Source: Alphaproteobacteria bacterium (GTDB taxonomy: Bacteria > Pseudomonadota > Alphaproteobacteria > Caulobacterales > Hyphomonadaceae). Taken from it: a DNA stretch of 64,000 nt. The notes under the pieces are model-generated. The model searched no databases. It was given only the letters and a program-made list of their open reading frames with translations, and was not told where the DNA came from. Shown here piece by piece: positions 34,592 to 45,100 of the stretch. The position numbers and the translations under genes are program-made. Numbering within the stretch: the first letter of the stretch is position 1; every line of letters starts with the position of its first letter. The DNA is taken from positions 1 to 64,000 of the forward strand of contig JAHJYW010000049.1 of assembly GCA_018827375.1 (NCBI GenBank), given 5' to 3'.

Positions 34592-37500
34592 GCGGCACCT
34601 TCGTTGTCGAGTCCGAGCATCTTATCCAGCTCCTCCTCACTTAGGTCCTCAAGGCCAAAAAGTGCGTCCCGTACCTCATGTTTGGACGCAATAGTCGGCT
34701 GAGTTACCTCAGGGCTTTCGATGAACTCAGACATCAATGTGTCGCCGAGCGAACGTATGGTTGGGCTCTCAAATAGAAGAGTTGCGGGTAATTTTTTGCC
34801 AAGGGCACGGCCCAATCGATTGCGCAATTCTATTGCCAGCAGGGAATCCAGTCCCATCTCACCAAAGGGCATTTCCGGATCCAGTTTACGGCCTGCTGGC
34901 AAGGCAAAAGTTGCGCGGAGCATCTCTTCAAGGAACACGTCTAATATTATACGTTTTTTAGCCGCATGAGCGGCGGATATACGGTCAAGAAGATCCGTAT
35001 CATGTTCATAGGCCCTTGCTTCGCTATCAGCTTTTCGAACAGAACCTGCAGTTTTGCCCTGCTTCCTAGCCAAGGGATTATCGTGCTCAAGCTTTGAAAA
35101 AAGCGGATTGGTTTTCTCGCCTCGCCATTTTAGCAAGCGGCGCCATTCGATTGGAGCAACTGCGACTTGTCCGCTTGCGCTGCTAGTCAAATAGGAGGCT
35201 GCTGCTCGGCCTTCTGCAGGAGATAATGCAGAGATACCCTGTTCGGATAATCGACTTAGCGTATTGTTTCCGGCTGCAGCGCCGATTTCATCCCACGGCC
35301 CCCAATCTATGGCGAGACCGGGCAGCCCCATTTTGGTGCGCCTCTTCATTATCAGGCCCAGCGCTGCATTTGCAGCTGAGTGGTTAGATTGAGTTGGTGA
35401 ACCAAGTATGGCGGCTAGTGACGAATAAGCACAAAAAATATCAATAGGATCGCTTCGGGTAAGCTTCTCCAATATCAGAATGCCGTCGACTTTTGGCGAT
35501 ATCACCTTCAGCAATGTTTCTCTGTTTTGTTGCAATATGCCCGCGTCTGAAAGTGTGCCAGCGGAGTGAATGATGCCGCGAATGGGGGGACCATCATTGC
35601 GGATGTCACAGAAAAGTCGATCCATGGATTCTTCATCCGTCACATCGACACAATGGCTTTCAATCCGTACCCCTTGGCGACGCAGGGCTGAGAACTCTTT
35701 TTCAACATCAGCTGTTGGTGCTCGACGAGCGGTTGCCACAATGCGGCCAGCACCATCTCTGGCGAGTCTCCGAACTGTGTCGAGCCCGAGTCCAGACAGG
35801 CCGCCCGTCACAATGTAAGTGCCGGACTGCCTGAGACTGGTGCGTGGCGAATTTCGCCAGTCAACTACGATTTTACCAATGTGCCCAGCCTGTGCCATGA
35901 GGCGGAAGGCATCCGTAATCTGATCGGGGCCGAAATTGTGTTGGGGTAGGGGCGTGACAATTCCCGCATCTAAATCCGAAACAATCCGACGCAATGACCG
36001 GCCGATACGTTCAGGATCAGCGTCGGCCACATGTCCCCAATTAACCGGAAGGTAGACGATTTCTTTTTCATATACGTCAGTAGGGAGATCTTCTCGAATA
36101 TCCCGAACGCCCAATTCTATAAAACGACCTCGAGAAGCGAGCGCCCTCAAGCTTGCATTGGTAAGTTCGCTCGTAAGTGAGTTTAGTACCAGATCTACCC
36201 CCAAGCCGCCTGTGGCCTCCAGAATTTGATCGGCGAACAAGGTGCTGCGCGAATCCATAACAAGTTTGGCACCAAGACGACGAACGAGATCGCGCTTTTC
36301 AGCGGTACCTGCCGTCGCATAGATCTCTGCACCCGCAGCATGCGCAATCTGAATGGCTGCCATTCCGACACCTCCGGCTGCGGAATGGATCAGAATGCGT
36401 TCTCCTTTGTCGATGTTACCCAATTCACGCAGACAATAGTCGGCAGTAACAAAGGGGATTGCGAAGGCGGCGCCATCTCGCATATCGAAACCCTCAGGCA
36501 AACGTGATGTCAGTGAAGCGGGCAGCGTGACATGGGAAGCAAATGCACCGCTGGTCAATGCGACTACCGCATCGCCCAGCTGGACATTTTCGACTCCATC
36601 TCCAATGGCCACGACACGTCCAGCGCATTCTCCGCCCAATGGAGGAGCACCCGGGTACTCGCCGAGCGCATTGAGTACGTCGCGAAAATTCAGCCCTGTG
36701 ACTTCGACTGCGACTTCCACTTCACCTGAGCCAGGCTCGGACCGCTTCAGTGGCTGGCGCTCAAATCGTTCCAGTGTTCCAGGAGCAGTGTTGATGAGTT
36801 TCCATGGCTCAACGCGGGTAAGGGAGAGCGGGCTAGGCTGCCAATGCCTCAAGCGAGTTGAATATCGTTTGCCATCCCTGACAGCTATGTCGGTTTCATC
36901 GTCGTGTCGAAGTAATATAGTGACGATAGATTCTATATCTTCAGAATCCGGATCCAGATCAATGCGGCGGCAAGCGAAGTCTGGAAATTCGAGCTGAATA
37001 CTTCTGACTAGTCCGCCAATGGCGGCGTCTGCATGACAAAGAGTAGATTCCATACCGGTGACCTCTTCGCCGCCGGTTGTCATAAAGGTGAGTTTGCATG
37101 GGCGCGCACCCTTTATGGCGCTCTTCACTACGGTCAGGATTGAGGCGAGGCGACTTGCGAGGTCCACGCCGTCCATGTTGCAAAGGACGAGGATTTCATC
37201 AGGCGCTTCGTCGCTTTTGGTACTCGCTGCGAGATACGATTGAAGTGCGGCTGCCCAATCCGGCTCGTTGTCTCGCATAAATCTTGAAACCGTCTCCCCA
37301 GCTTTCTCAAGTACGCTTGAGATATTGTCCGTCAAAGGTTGCGGGTCGGACACAATTAGCCAACGCTTGGCTGCAGCTCTAGCGGCCGCCGCAACCAGGA
37401 TCGTCTGGTTGCCACGACAACCCGGCACTTCCGGGTCGCCGCCAATCGTCGCAGAGTTGCTGAGCCCAACGTCCTGCAGCAATCTGAGCCAGGCTGTTTT

Positions 37501-40500
37501 ATCCAGAAGCACTGAATTGGTTCTGACTTGGGTATCTTCATAAGACCACCAGCCCGGTGTCAGTCCGACTGTAAGGTCAAACCAGCGCTGCGGTTTAGTC
37601 ACTTCAAGCATGACAAGTCGACCATCCGGAGACATGATTTGCTTCAGCCGCTGAAGTGTCTCGGCAAGATTTTTCGTTGCATGGACGACATTGGCACCGA
37701 TTACGAGATCAATCGACTCACTGGCAACACCCTGCTCGACGAGATCGCGATCAAGATCAATCATCTTGAAACTCATTCCGGCCTTATAGCCAAATCGAGT
37801 CCGAGCCCGATCCACGAAACTCTGCCCGATATCCGAGAAGGTATAGTCAAGATCGTCTGGTAGTACTTTTATCAAGCGTGCTGTCGTGCCGCCCGTTCCT
37901 CCGCCAATCTCGAGAATGCGAAGTGGGCGATTCACCCGGGACACATCTTCGACAATTTGTGCGATCAAGCCATTAAAATAGACTGATGTTGGTACATCAC
38001 GATATAGGGCTTCATTCGCTTCGGTACTGCCTTCCGGAAACAACAGCTCCAATGGATCACACTCACCACGCAGAGCCCGTGCAAATCCTGCGTGAGCTCT
38101 GAGAACTATATCCAATTCTGGAAGAGCAGCGGGAGGAGCAGAGTTTCGCAGAGACGCTTCCAGCTCTAAAATGTTGGTCGGGTGTATCTCGCGCAAGACT
38201 CTCCACCCATTTGCAATGGGCGCGAGATCTCCCGCTTCAGACAGAATCTCCATGAGACGGTGAAAGAGGCGTCGATGTCGAGGAGCAATATTAATCTGTT
38301 GAGCCAGGTCATTTTCTATTGCTTGCTCACCTGCAAGTGGATGCCAGCCGAGTTCCGTGAAAGTGTTGCGTACAAGCTTTATGCACGCATCCTCTAGGTG
38401 CTCAACAAACGTGTCGTAGCTGTCCAGTCCTGCGGCGGCAGCAAGCTCATCCGCGTGAGTTTCCGCCTCCGTTGCGAGTTCCTTGGGCGAAGGAAGTGGC
38501 GGTTGCGCTATCCACTCAAGGCCAAACAGAGCATCGCGCAGAGGTTTGCCTGCAGCAGTGAGGCTGTTTATCGGGTCAAGCCGCCTAAGACTAACCCCGG
38601 ATAGCTCAATTGCAGCAGTGCCATCAGCGTTATAGGCCGTGATGTCGACGGTAAGCATATCCGCCTGCTCTGCGCGAACTACAACATGGCTCCAGAGTTG
38701 GCGGCTGGGTATCGAGTGGATGGAAAAACGATCTATTGCGAAAGGCAAAAAGGCTCCCTTGTCGCTCGCTCGCACTGCGCGCGCGGCGGCGACAACCTGC
38801 AAACATCCATCCAGCAGCAACGGGTGAAGAGGCAATGACGGTTCGAGAGGAATATTATCTGGAAGTGTGAGCCGTGCCCAAGCGCCGTCATTGGACGTGG
38901 AGATGCGGTCAAGCAATCGAAAGGTTGGTCCGAGTGAGATTCCTCTATCGCTAAGACCCCCGTAAAAGTCGTCCGGATCAATCTGGCTACCGGATGTGAC
39001 TTGTCGCGATTCGGGTTTGATCGGATCGGGAGCTCTTTCGATCATTCCTTTGCTGGCGCTTGCATGCCGTACCCAAGTTTTGGATGCGGCATCCACCTGG
39101 CTGCTTACAGAAATGAACCCATCATGTGCGCGGCGTACAGTCTGCAGGCGTGTCAGACCGCCAGTGCTAGAAACAACAACCGGCGACTCGATAATAATAT
39201 CCTCTAGCGCTATGCTACCGGTGTAATCAGGCTGAGCCATTTCAGAGGCTGCCATCATACTGATTAAGGCTGCGCCAGGAATGATCACATCATTACCGAC
39301 AATGTGGTCATTTAGCCATCCTGGCGACTGCTGCGACGCTGTGCCCTCCCAAATCTGGTCGTCGAGCGCGACGGGTAAGGAACGCCCAAAAAGCGATCCT
39401 CGCTCTTCTATTGAAACTGCAACATGCGGGCGAGGCGCGATCCAGTGTCGTTCCTTTTCAAATGGATAGGTTGGAATGTCGGTTACCTTGCCGCCACGAA
39501 CCTTTTCAACGGCCTGCCAGTCGACCTCAAGTCCTTGCTGCCACAAAGACCCAATGGTCGATTGCATTTGCTTCCATTCACTTTGCCCGCGACGAATAGA
39601 TGGAAGAAAAATGGCGCTATGGTTTAGGTTCCCGTCCTCATATGACTCCTTGGCGAGTGCTGTAAGAACAGGTTGAGGACCGATTTCTACAAATATATCC
39701 ACGTCTTGCTGGGCCATACTTGTGACGCCATCGGCAAAGCGAACCGTCTCGCGCATATGTTGACGCCAATATGTCGGAGTACAGATCGATGCTGAATCTG
39801 CAGTTGCTCCCGTAATGTTCGAAATCAACCTCATTTTCGGCGGAGTATACGAAACTTGCCCTGCGCGTTTCTCAAACGCATCGAGCACTGGATCTACCAG
39901 CGAAGAATGGAAAGCATGAGATACTGGAAGTTGCCGATACTTCAGACCATCTCTGTCCAAATTTTTTGAAATTCTCGCCAGTATTGCATCAGCACCCGAG
40001 ATGACCACTTGGCTACTCGCGTTGATAGCCGCAATATCTGCACCCGGTTGAAGATACTGAGTGACGGTATCCTCCGAGGCATTGATTGATATCATGCCGC
40101 CGCCTGCGGGTAATGAGTTCATCAGCCTACCTCGTTCGGTCACAAGATTGAGGCCATCTTCGAAGCTCATAATACCGGCGGCACACGCGGCTGCGTATTC
40201 GCCTATAGAATGTCCAATTACCAGATCAGGACTGACACCCCAAGATTCCCAAAGCCGAAAGATTGCCGTCTCTATCGCGAAAAGCGCTGGTTGTGTGTAG
40301 CGCGTCTGATCAAGCAGTAACGTATCTGCCGTCTTGCCGAAGATCACATCCAGCAGTGGTACGTCTAATTGGTTTTTGAGTTGGCTTGCAGCTCTATCCA
40401 TGCTGTTTCTGAAGACTGGCGCGCGCTCATATAACTCCCGCCCCATGCCTATGAATTGCGCGCCCTGGCCGGTGAAGAGGAAGGCTATTTTGGGCGTTGT

Positions 40501-42168
40501 ACGTATGGGACCTGTTATTGCACTTTTTACTTCGACCACTGCGGCAAAGCCTGCGTGCAAATCAGCCGAAGTCTCTCCGGATACCGTCGCACGATAAGAC
40601 AGTTGCGCCCGTCCGGCATTTGCAGTGCGACATAGGTCGTTTAAAGAACTTGTGTGCGAGCCAGATAATGCTTCGGCATGACGCTGGGCGAGCGCTCTCA
40701 AAGAATTCGGGCTGGCCGCTGATATGGTAACGACCGATGAGGAATCGGGTATTTCATTCGCGACCGAATGCTCAAACTCTCCAAGGACTATATGTGCGTT
40801 CGTTCCGCTGAAACCAAACGAACTTACAGAGGCAAAGCGATGTTCGTTTATGGGCTCCCAATCCTCCGCCTTGGTTGGAATACGAACGGGCAAATTGGAC
40901 CAGGGTATATGAAGGCTCGGGGTATTAAAATGTAAGTGGGGAGGGATTCGTTTATAAATCAGCATAAGGACAGTCTTGATGACACCTGTCACGCCGGCGG
41001 CGGCTTCAAGATGGCCAATATTGGTTTTGACCGATCCTACAATAAGGGGCGTGGATCGGTGTGTGCTGAAAACATTGCCGATCGCCTGCATTTCCTGAGG
41101 GTCCCCCAGAGATGTTCCTGTCCCGTGGGCTTCCAGATAGCTCAGGTCATTTGCCTGAATCCCCGCATCTATCAACGCGGCCTTGATTACAGCTTCCTGT
41201 GCAGGACCATTTGGGGCTGTAAGCCCGCTGGAGGGACCATCCTGGTTTACTGCGCTACCGCGTATCAAAGCGAGTACCCGGTCTCCGTCCGCCTCGGCGT
41301 CTTTAAGGCGCTTCAAGACAATGACACCACAGCCTTCGCCTCGGGCGAAGCCATCAGCGCTGGCATCGAAGGTTTTGCAGCGTCCGTCCGGTGCAAGCAT
41401 ATGCGCCCGCGAGAGTGCAATGAAGATTTCTGGCGAGAGGATTGTGTTCACTCCGCCTGCCAGGGCCATACGGATCTCGCCTTTCCGAAGTGACTGAACT
41501 GCTTGGTGAATGGCGACTAGCGAGGATGAGCAAGCTGTATCGATGGTTACGCTGGGGCCTTGCAATCCAAGAAGATAGGAGAGGCGCCCTGAGACCATGC
41601 TATGTGCGATACCCGACGTAAAATGAGCATCAAGAATCTCCGGGTCATGCGTCGCGAGTTGAAGGTATGCGTAGTCCGAACCTGTGACCCCGCAAAATAC
41701 ACCTGTCTTGGTGCCGGATAGACTGTCAGGGGCGACGCCAGCATGCTCTAGCGCTTCCCAGGCGGTTTCCAGGAAAATCCGCTGCTGGGGGTCCATGCTG
41801 CGCGCTTCTCGAGGCGCAATGCCAAAGAGATTAGCGTCGAACTGATCAATGCGATCAAGAAAGCCACCCCGGTTCGTTGCGATGCGTCCGGGTAGATTTG
41901 GGTCGGAGGCATAATACTTCCCATGGTCCCATCTATCTGAGGGGACCTCTGTGGTGGCGTCTACACCAGAATCCAGAAGGCTCCAGAAGGCATCGGGCCC
42001 ATCTGCGCCAGGCACATGACACCCCAATCCAATAATAGCGATTGGTCCCCGCGCAGCATCTTCATAGGCTGCAGCGCGTGATTCTGCAGCCTCAAGTGCT
42101 AGAAAAGCGCGCTTCAAGGGCGATAGATTTGATTCACTGCCACTTTGGGCAGGCGTGTTGGAGGTCAT
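34588..42168 (-). CDS. PKS4: modular type I PKS, KS-AT-DH-cMT-ER-KR-ACP
   Basis: The largest protein, 2526 residues, with every optional domain. The N-terminal helix SPLKRAFLALEAAESRAAAY leads to KS (Cys near 212, DTACSSS; EAHGTGT). AT has Ser near 652 (GHSIGE) and HAFH, the malonyl type. DH has His near 953 in DHIVGNDVIIPG, with Pro kept but the middle Gly replaced by Asn, and its partner Asp near 1120 in LLDGCLQ. The C-methyltransferase motif EIGGGTGG lies near 1421. ER spans about 1795-2105 ([22 protein letters not shown]). KR starts near 2115 (TGGLSGLG), but the usual catalytic Tyr is His in SNHSAANA near 2263. The ACP Ser is near 2440 (GLDSLLAI). The tail LEDLSEEELDKMLGL is a typical C-terminal docking motif. 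Predicted unit: an alpha-methyl saturated carbon pair if KR is active. Confidence 0.93.
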   Translation of the reverse strand: MTSNTPAQSGSESNLSPLKRAFLALEAAESRAAAYEDAARGPIAIIGLGCHVPGADGPDAFWSLLDSGVDATTEVPSDRWDHGKYYASDPNLPGRIATNRGGFLDRIDQFDANLFGIAPREARSMDPQQRIFLETAWEALEHAGVAPDSLSGTKTGVFCGVTGSDYAYLQLATHDPEILDAHFTSGIAHSMVSGRLSYLLGLQGPSVTIDTACSSSLVAIHQAVQSLRKGEIRMALAGGVNTILSPEIFIALSRAHMLAPDGRCKTFDASADGFARGEGCGVIVLKRLKDAEADGDRVLALIRGSAVNQDGPSSGLTAPNGPAQEAVIKAALIDAGIQANDLSYLEAHGTGTSLGDPQEMQAIGNVFSTHRSTPLIVGSVKTNIGHLEAAAGVTGVIKTVLMLIYKRIPPHLHFNTPSLHIPWSNLPVRIPTKAEDWEPINEHRFASVSSFGFSGTNAHIVLGEFEHSVANEIPDSSSVVTISAASPNSLRALAQRHAEALSGSHTSSLNDLCRTANAGRAQLSYRATVSGETSADLHAGFAAVVEVKSAITGPIRTTPKIAFLFTGQGAQFIGMGRELYERAPVFRNSMDRAASQLKNQLDVPLLDVIFGKTADTLLLDQTRYTQPALFAIETAIFRLWESWGVSPDLVIGHSIGEYAAACAAGIMSFEDGLNLVTERGRLMNSLPAGGGMISINASEDTVTQYLQPGADIAAINASSQVVISGADAILARISKNLDRDGLKYRQLPVSHAFHSSLVDPVLDAFEKRAGQVSYTPPKMRLISNITGATADSASICTPTYWRQHMRETVRFADGVTSMAQQDVDIFVEIGPQPVLTALAKESYEDGNLNHSAIFLPSIRRGQSEWKQMQSTIGSLWQQGLEVDWQAVEKVRGGKVTDIPTYPFEKERHWIAPRPHVAVSIEERGSLFGRSLPVALDDQIWEGTASQQSPGWLNDHIVGNDVIIPGAALISMMAASEMAQPDYTGSIALEDIIIESPVVVSSTGGLTRLQTVRRAHDGFISVSSQVDAASKTWVRHASASKGMIERAPDPIKPESRQVTSGSQIDPDDFYGGLSDRGISLGPTFRLLDRISTSNDGAWARLTLPDNIPLEPSLPLHPLLLDGCLQVVAAARAVRASDKGAFLPFAIDRFSIHSIPSRQLWSHVVVRAEQADMLTVDITAYNADGTAAIELSGVSLRRLDPINSLTAAGKPLRDALFGLEWIAQPPLPSPKELATEAETHADELAAAAGLDSYDTFVEHLEDACIKLVRNTFTELGWHPLAGEQAIENDLAQQINIAPRHRRLFHRLMEILSEAGDLAPIANGWRVLREIHPTNILELEASLRNSAPPAALPELDIVLRAHAGFARALRGECDPLELLFPEGSTEANEALYRDVPTSVYFNGLIAQIVEDVSRVNRPLRILEIGGGTGGTTARLIKVLPDDLDYTFSDIGQSFVDRARTRFGYKAGMSFKMIDLDRDLVEQGVASESIDLVIGANVVHATKNLAETLQRLKQIMSPDGRLVMLEVTKPQRWFDLTVGLTPGWWSYEDTQVRTNSVLLDKTAWLRLLQDVGLSNSATIGGDPEVPGCRGNQTILVAAAARAAAKRWLIVSDPQPLTDNISSVLEKAGETVSRFMRDNEPDWAAALQSYLAASTKSDEAPDEILVLCNMDGVDLASRLASILTVVKSAIKGARPCKLTFMTTGGEEVTGMESTLCHADAAIGGLVRSIQLEFPDFACRRIDLDPDSEDIESIVTILLRHDDETDIAVRDGKRYSTRLRHWQPSPLSLTRVEPWKLINTAPGTLERFERQPLKRSEPGSGEVEVAVEVTGLNFRDVLNALGEYPGAPPLGGECAGRVVAIGDGVENVQLGDAVVALTSGAFASHVTLPASLTSRLPEGFDMRDGAAFAIPFVTADYCLRELGNIDKGERILIHSAAGGVGMAAIQIAHAAGAEIYATAGTAEKRDLVRRLGAKLVMDSRSTLFADQILEATGGLGVDLVLNSLTSELTNASLRALASRGRFIELGVRDIREDLPTDVYEKEIVYLPVNWGHVADADPERIGRSLRRIVSDLDAGIVTPLPQHNFGPDQITDAFRLMAQAGHIGKIVVDWRNSPRTSLRQSGTYIVTGGLSGLGLDTVRRLARDGAGRIVATARRAPTADVEKEFSALRRQGVRIESHCVDVTDEESMDRLFCDIRNDGPPIRGIIHSAGTLSDAGILQQNRETLLKVISPKVDGILILEKLTRSDPIDIFCAYSSLAAILGSPTQSNHSAANAALGLIMKRRTKMGLPGLAIDWGPWDEIGAAAGNNTLSRLSEQGISALSPAEGRAAASYLTSSASGQVAVAPIEWRRLLKWRGEKTNPLFSKLEHDNPLARKQGKTAGSVRKADSEARAYEHDTDLLDRISAAHAAKKRIILDVFLEEMLRATFALPAGRKLDPEMPFGEMGLDSLLAIELRNRLGRALGKKLPATLLFESPTIRSLGDTLMSEFIESPEVTQPTIASKHEVRDALFGLEDLSEEELDKMLGLDNEGAA

Positions 42169-45100
42169 CGGTTCAGACGCTCCAGCAATATGGCTTCAAC
42201 CTCTTCATCGCTCATATGCGTGATATCTATCTTGCTCTTGTCCGAAGTGTCATAGGCTGTCTCTGCTTGTAGTATGGGCGCAGTTTGAAGACCCAAGGCT
42301 CCAGTTAAAAATTCGGACACTGCAGCAATCGTCGGGTAATCCAAGAAGAGTGTTGTCGGCAGTCCGCCTTGAATGTCCAGATCTCTGGACAGAGTATTTC
42401 TCAGTTGCACGGCCATAAGGGAATCCATCCCAAGTTCTCGTAGTCTGTCTTCGTCACTTGGCGGTTGGTCTCCGCGTCGACGGAGCAGTATTTCCACACG
42501 TGTGCGAACAAGGTTGCATATGACTTTTTTGCGTTCATTGGGAAGAGCCTCGGCAATGGCGTCCAGTAATGACGTAATCTGGGGATCCGTTGCGAGCGGA
42601 GGGGTTTCAACGAATTGTGGCGTCGCAATGATCATTTCGCTGGTCACGAAGGATGCACTGGATGGTGCTCGCGCAACAATTAGGTGCTGCCCAACAGATT
42701 CGGCCGATGAGCCTGAGCGAGGCCACGCGTCCGCTATCTCAAAGCCGGAATCCAGTAGGGCTGATTGCCACTTATTTGCGTCGATCAGTGCGAGATCATC
42801 GCGCAAATCGTCTTCTGCATGTCTCCAGCCTTCGATAAGGCCAGTAGTAACATCAAACCAGGCAAAATGAGTTGTAGATTCAACCAATATCAAGATGCCC
42901 GACGGTCGCAACAAACTACGGAGGTGCGCCAGAGTCGACGGCAGGTCACGCACCGCATGTACGGCGTTGGATGCTAGTACAATATCAAAGGTGCCGGCGG
43001 GGAATCCCTGCGCCGCAGGATCTGATTCAAGATCGAAACGATGGTAGCTAATGCCTTCGCGATCGGCAAACCTTTCCCGTGCGTGGTCCAGGAACAAGTC
43101 TGATACATCTGTAAACCGATAATTAAAGTGCTCGTCCCTGAGGGCATCAAGCACGGATGTGGTCGTTCCCCCCGTTCCCGCACCCGCTTCAAGAATCGAA
43201 AGCGAGGCCTTTGTTCCAATAAGGGATTCGAAGGCTGCAGCGGCCAGGCCGTTCATGTATCGCATAGTTTCAGAGCGCTCATAAAGACCAAGTGCGAGAG
43301 AAAAATCTCCACCAGGGAATAGGGTCTCCAACGGACTTGCTTCCCCCCGCAGCACAGGACCCAACAAGTTCGCGCAATGAAGAACATAGTCACAAAGTGG
43401 GGTATTGTCGGCTAAGGCAGCCTGTACGTCTGTCCTGACATTGGCGAGTTCTGGATCGGCCAGTGCGCGGGGTGCCATGATCCTTGTAGATACGATGTTG
43501 AGATCTCCACTGTCTTCAAGTGCATGCAGCCACCGGCTTACTAAAGGTGCTAGTGCGTCAGTAGCGCGCAACTTCCTCAATAGCTCGTCGAGAGAGTGGC
43601 TTTCGCCGTCTTTTGTGAAAAGGCCTGCTTCGATGAGTAGGGTAATTACGAGTGCGCGTCTTAAGGCTGCCAATGTCTCCCACTTTTGCGGATAGGTTGC
43701 CGCGTTGAACCCCAGTGGGCCGCGTTCAGATTCCCTGTCCAGCCGTGCGCATAGCTTGCGCCATGACGCATCCGTTTTGTGGCGTTCGCTCCAACCAGCG
43801 CGTGGGGCGCTAGGATGCCAATGCCGGGTGCGTTCGAACGGATAAGTCGGGAGCTCTGCCCGCTGCTTCCCTCGGATTCTGGACTGGCATGCTGGATCCA
43901 TTTGCACGCCATCCACATACAGTCGCGCTAGACTACTTGTTAGTTCAAGACCAGGTTCGCCGTCGCGCCTTAAGGACGCCAAAAAGGCTGGCTGGCGCAG
44001 AGGGTCCGTGTTCTCTCTTGTGTCTAATGCCATTGCAGAAAGAACAGGATGCGGACCAATCTCAATAAAGTGCGTGATGCCGGATTCGATTAGGGTGCGT
44101 ACGCCATCTGCAAACTTTACCGGTTGGCGTAAGTGGCTCACCCAGTGGTCAGGTGTCGCAATCTCATCCGTTGTAGTGAAATCACCATCTAAATTGGAAA
44201 CGATGGGGATAGAGGCTTTGCCGAACTGAATTTTCTGTGCGGCAGACCGGAATCTTTCCATGATCGGCTCCACGAGCATACAGTGGGCAGCGAAGGCAAT
44301 TTTAAGCGGTTCGGTACGAATGCCGTCCGAAGACATTTGTGCCAGCAGTGGTTCCAATGTGGTTGCCGGGCCACTCAGAACATGATTGTTCGGGCCGTTG
44401 TACGCAGCGATTTCAAGAGAAGCTTGTTTGGCGAGGTATGGTTCAATTCTCTCTTTACTGGCGAAAACACTCGCCATCATTCCCCCGTTCGCGGCTTCGG
44501 CTGTCAGGCGCCCGCGCTCAGCCACTAAACCAAGAGCGCCTTCTAACGGCAAGACTCCCGAGACTGTCGCCGCGACGAACTCGCCAAGGCTATGTCCGCA
44601 TACAGCATGCGGAATTATGCCAAATGAGATCCACAGTTTGGCAAGCGCGTATTCATGCGAAAATAGTGCAGGCTGCGCGATACTGGGTTCGTGGATGCGA
44701 GAATCGCCTGGACCGGCAGTAAGCGCAGCCCGGAGCCCGCCTGGAATTGCGTTGCCGAGTATCTCACTGCAAGTATCGATTGCGTCCTTATATATGGGGT
44801 AAGTCTCGTATAATTCCTGCCCCATTCTCGAATACTGTGCGCCTTGTCCCGTAAAGAGGAAGGCCACTTTGGTTCGTCGACCAGGAACTGCGCGTCCCGT
44901 AATATAGCTTGCATGCGTATGACTTTCTGAGGCCGCCTGTAAAGCTTCAAACAGTTCGGCTTTATCGCGTGCGGACACTGCCAGACGATATTGGAAATGT
45001 GCTCGCCCATCCGTTGCAGTAAGGCAGAGGTCGCTGAGTGGAGAGCTGCTATTCGCAATGACACTTGCGGTCCGGCTTGCGAGTGTCGAGAGCGCTGAAG

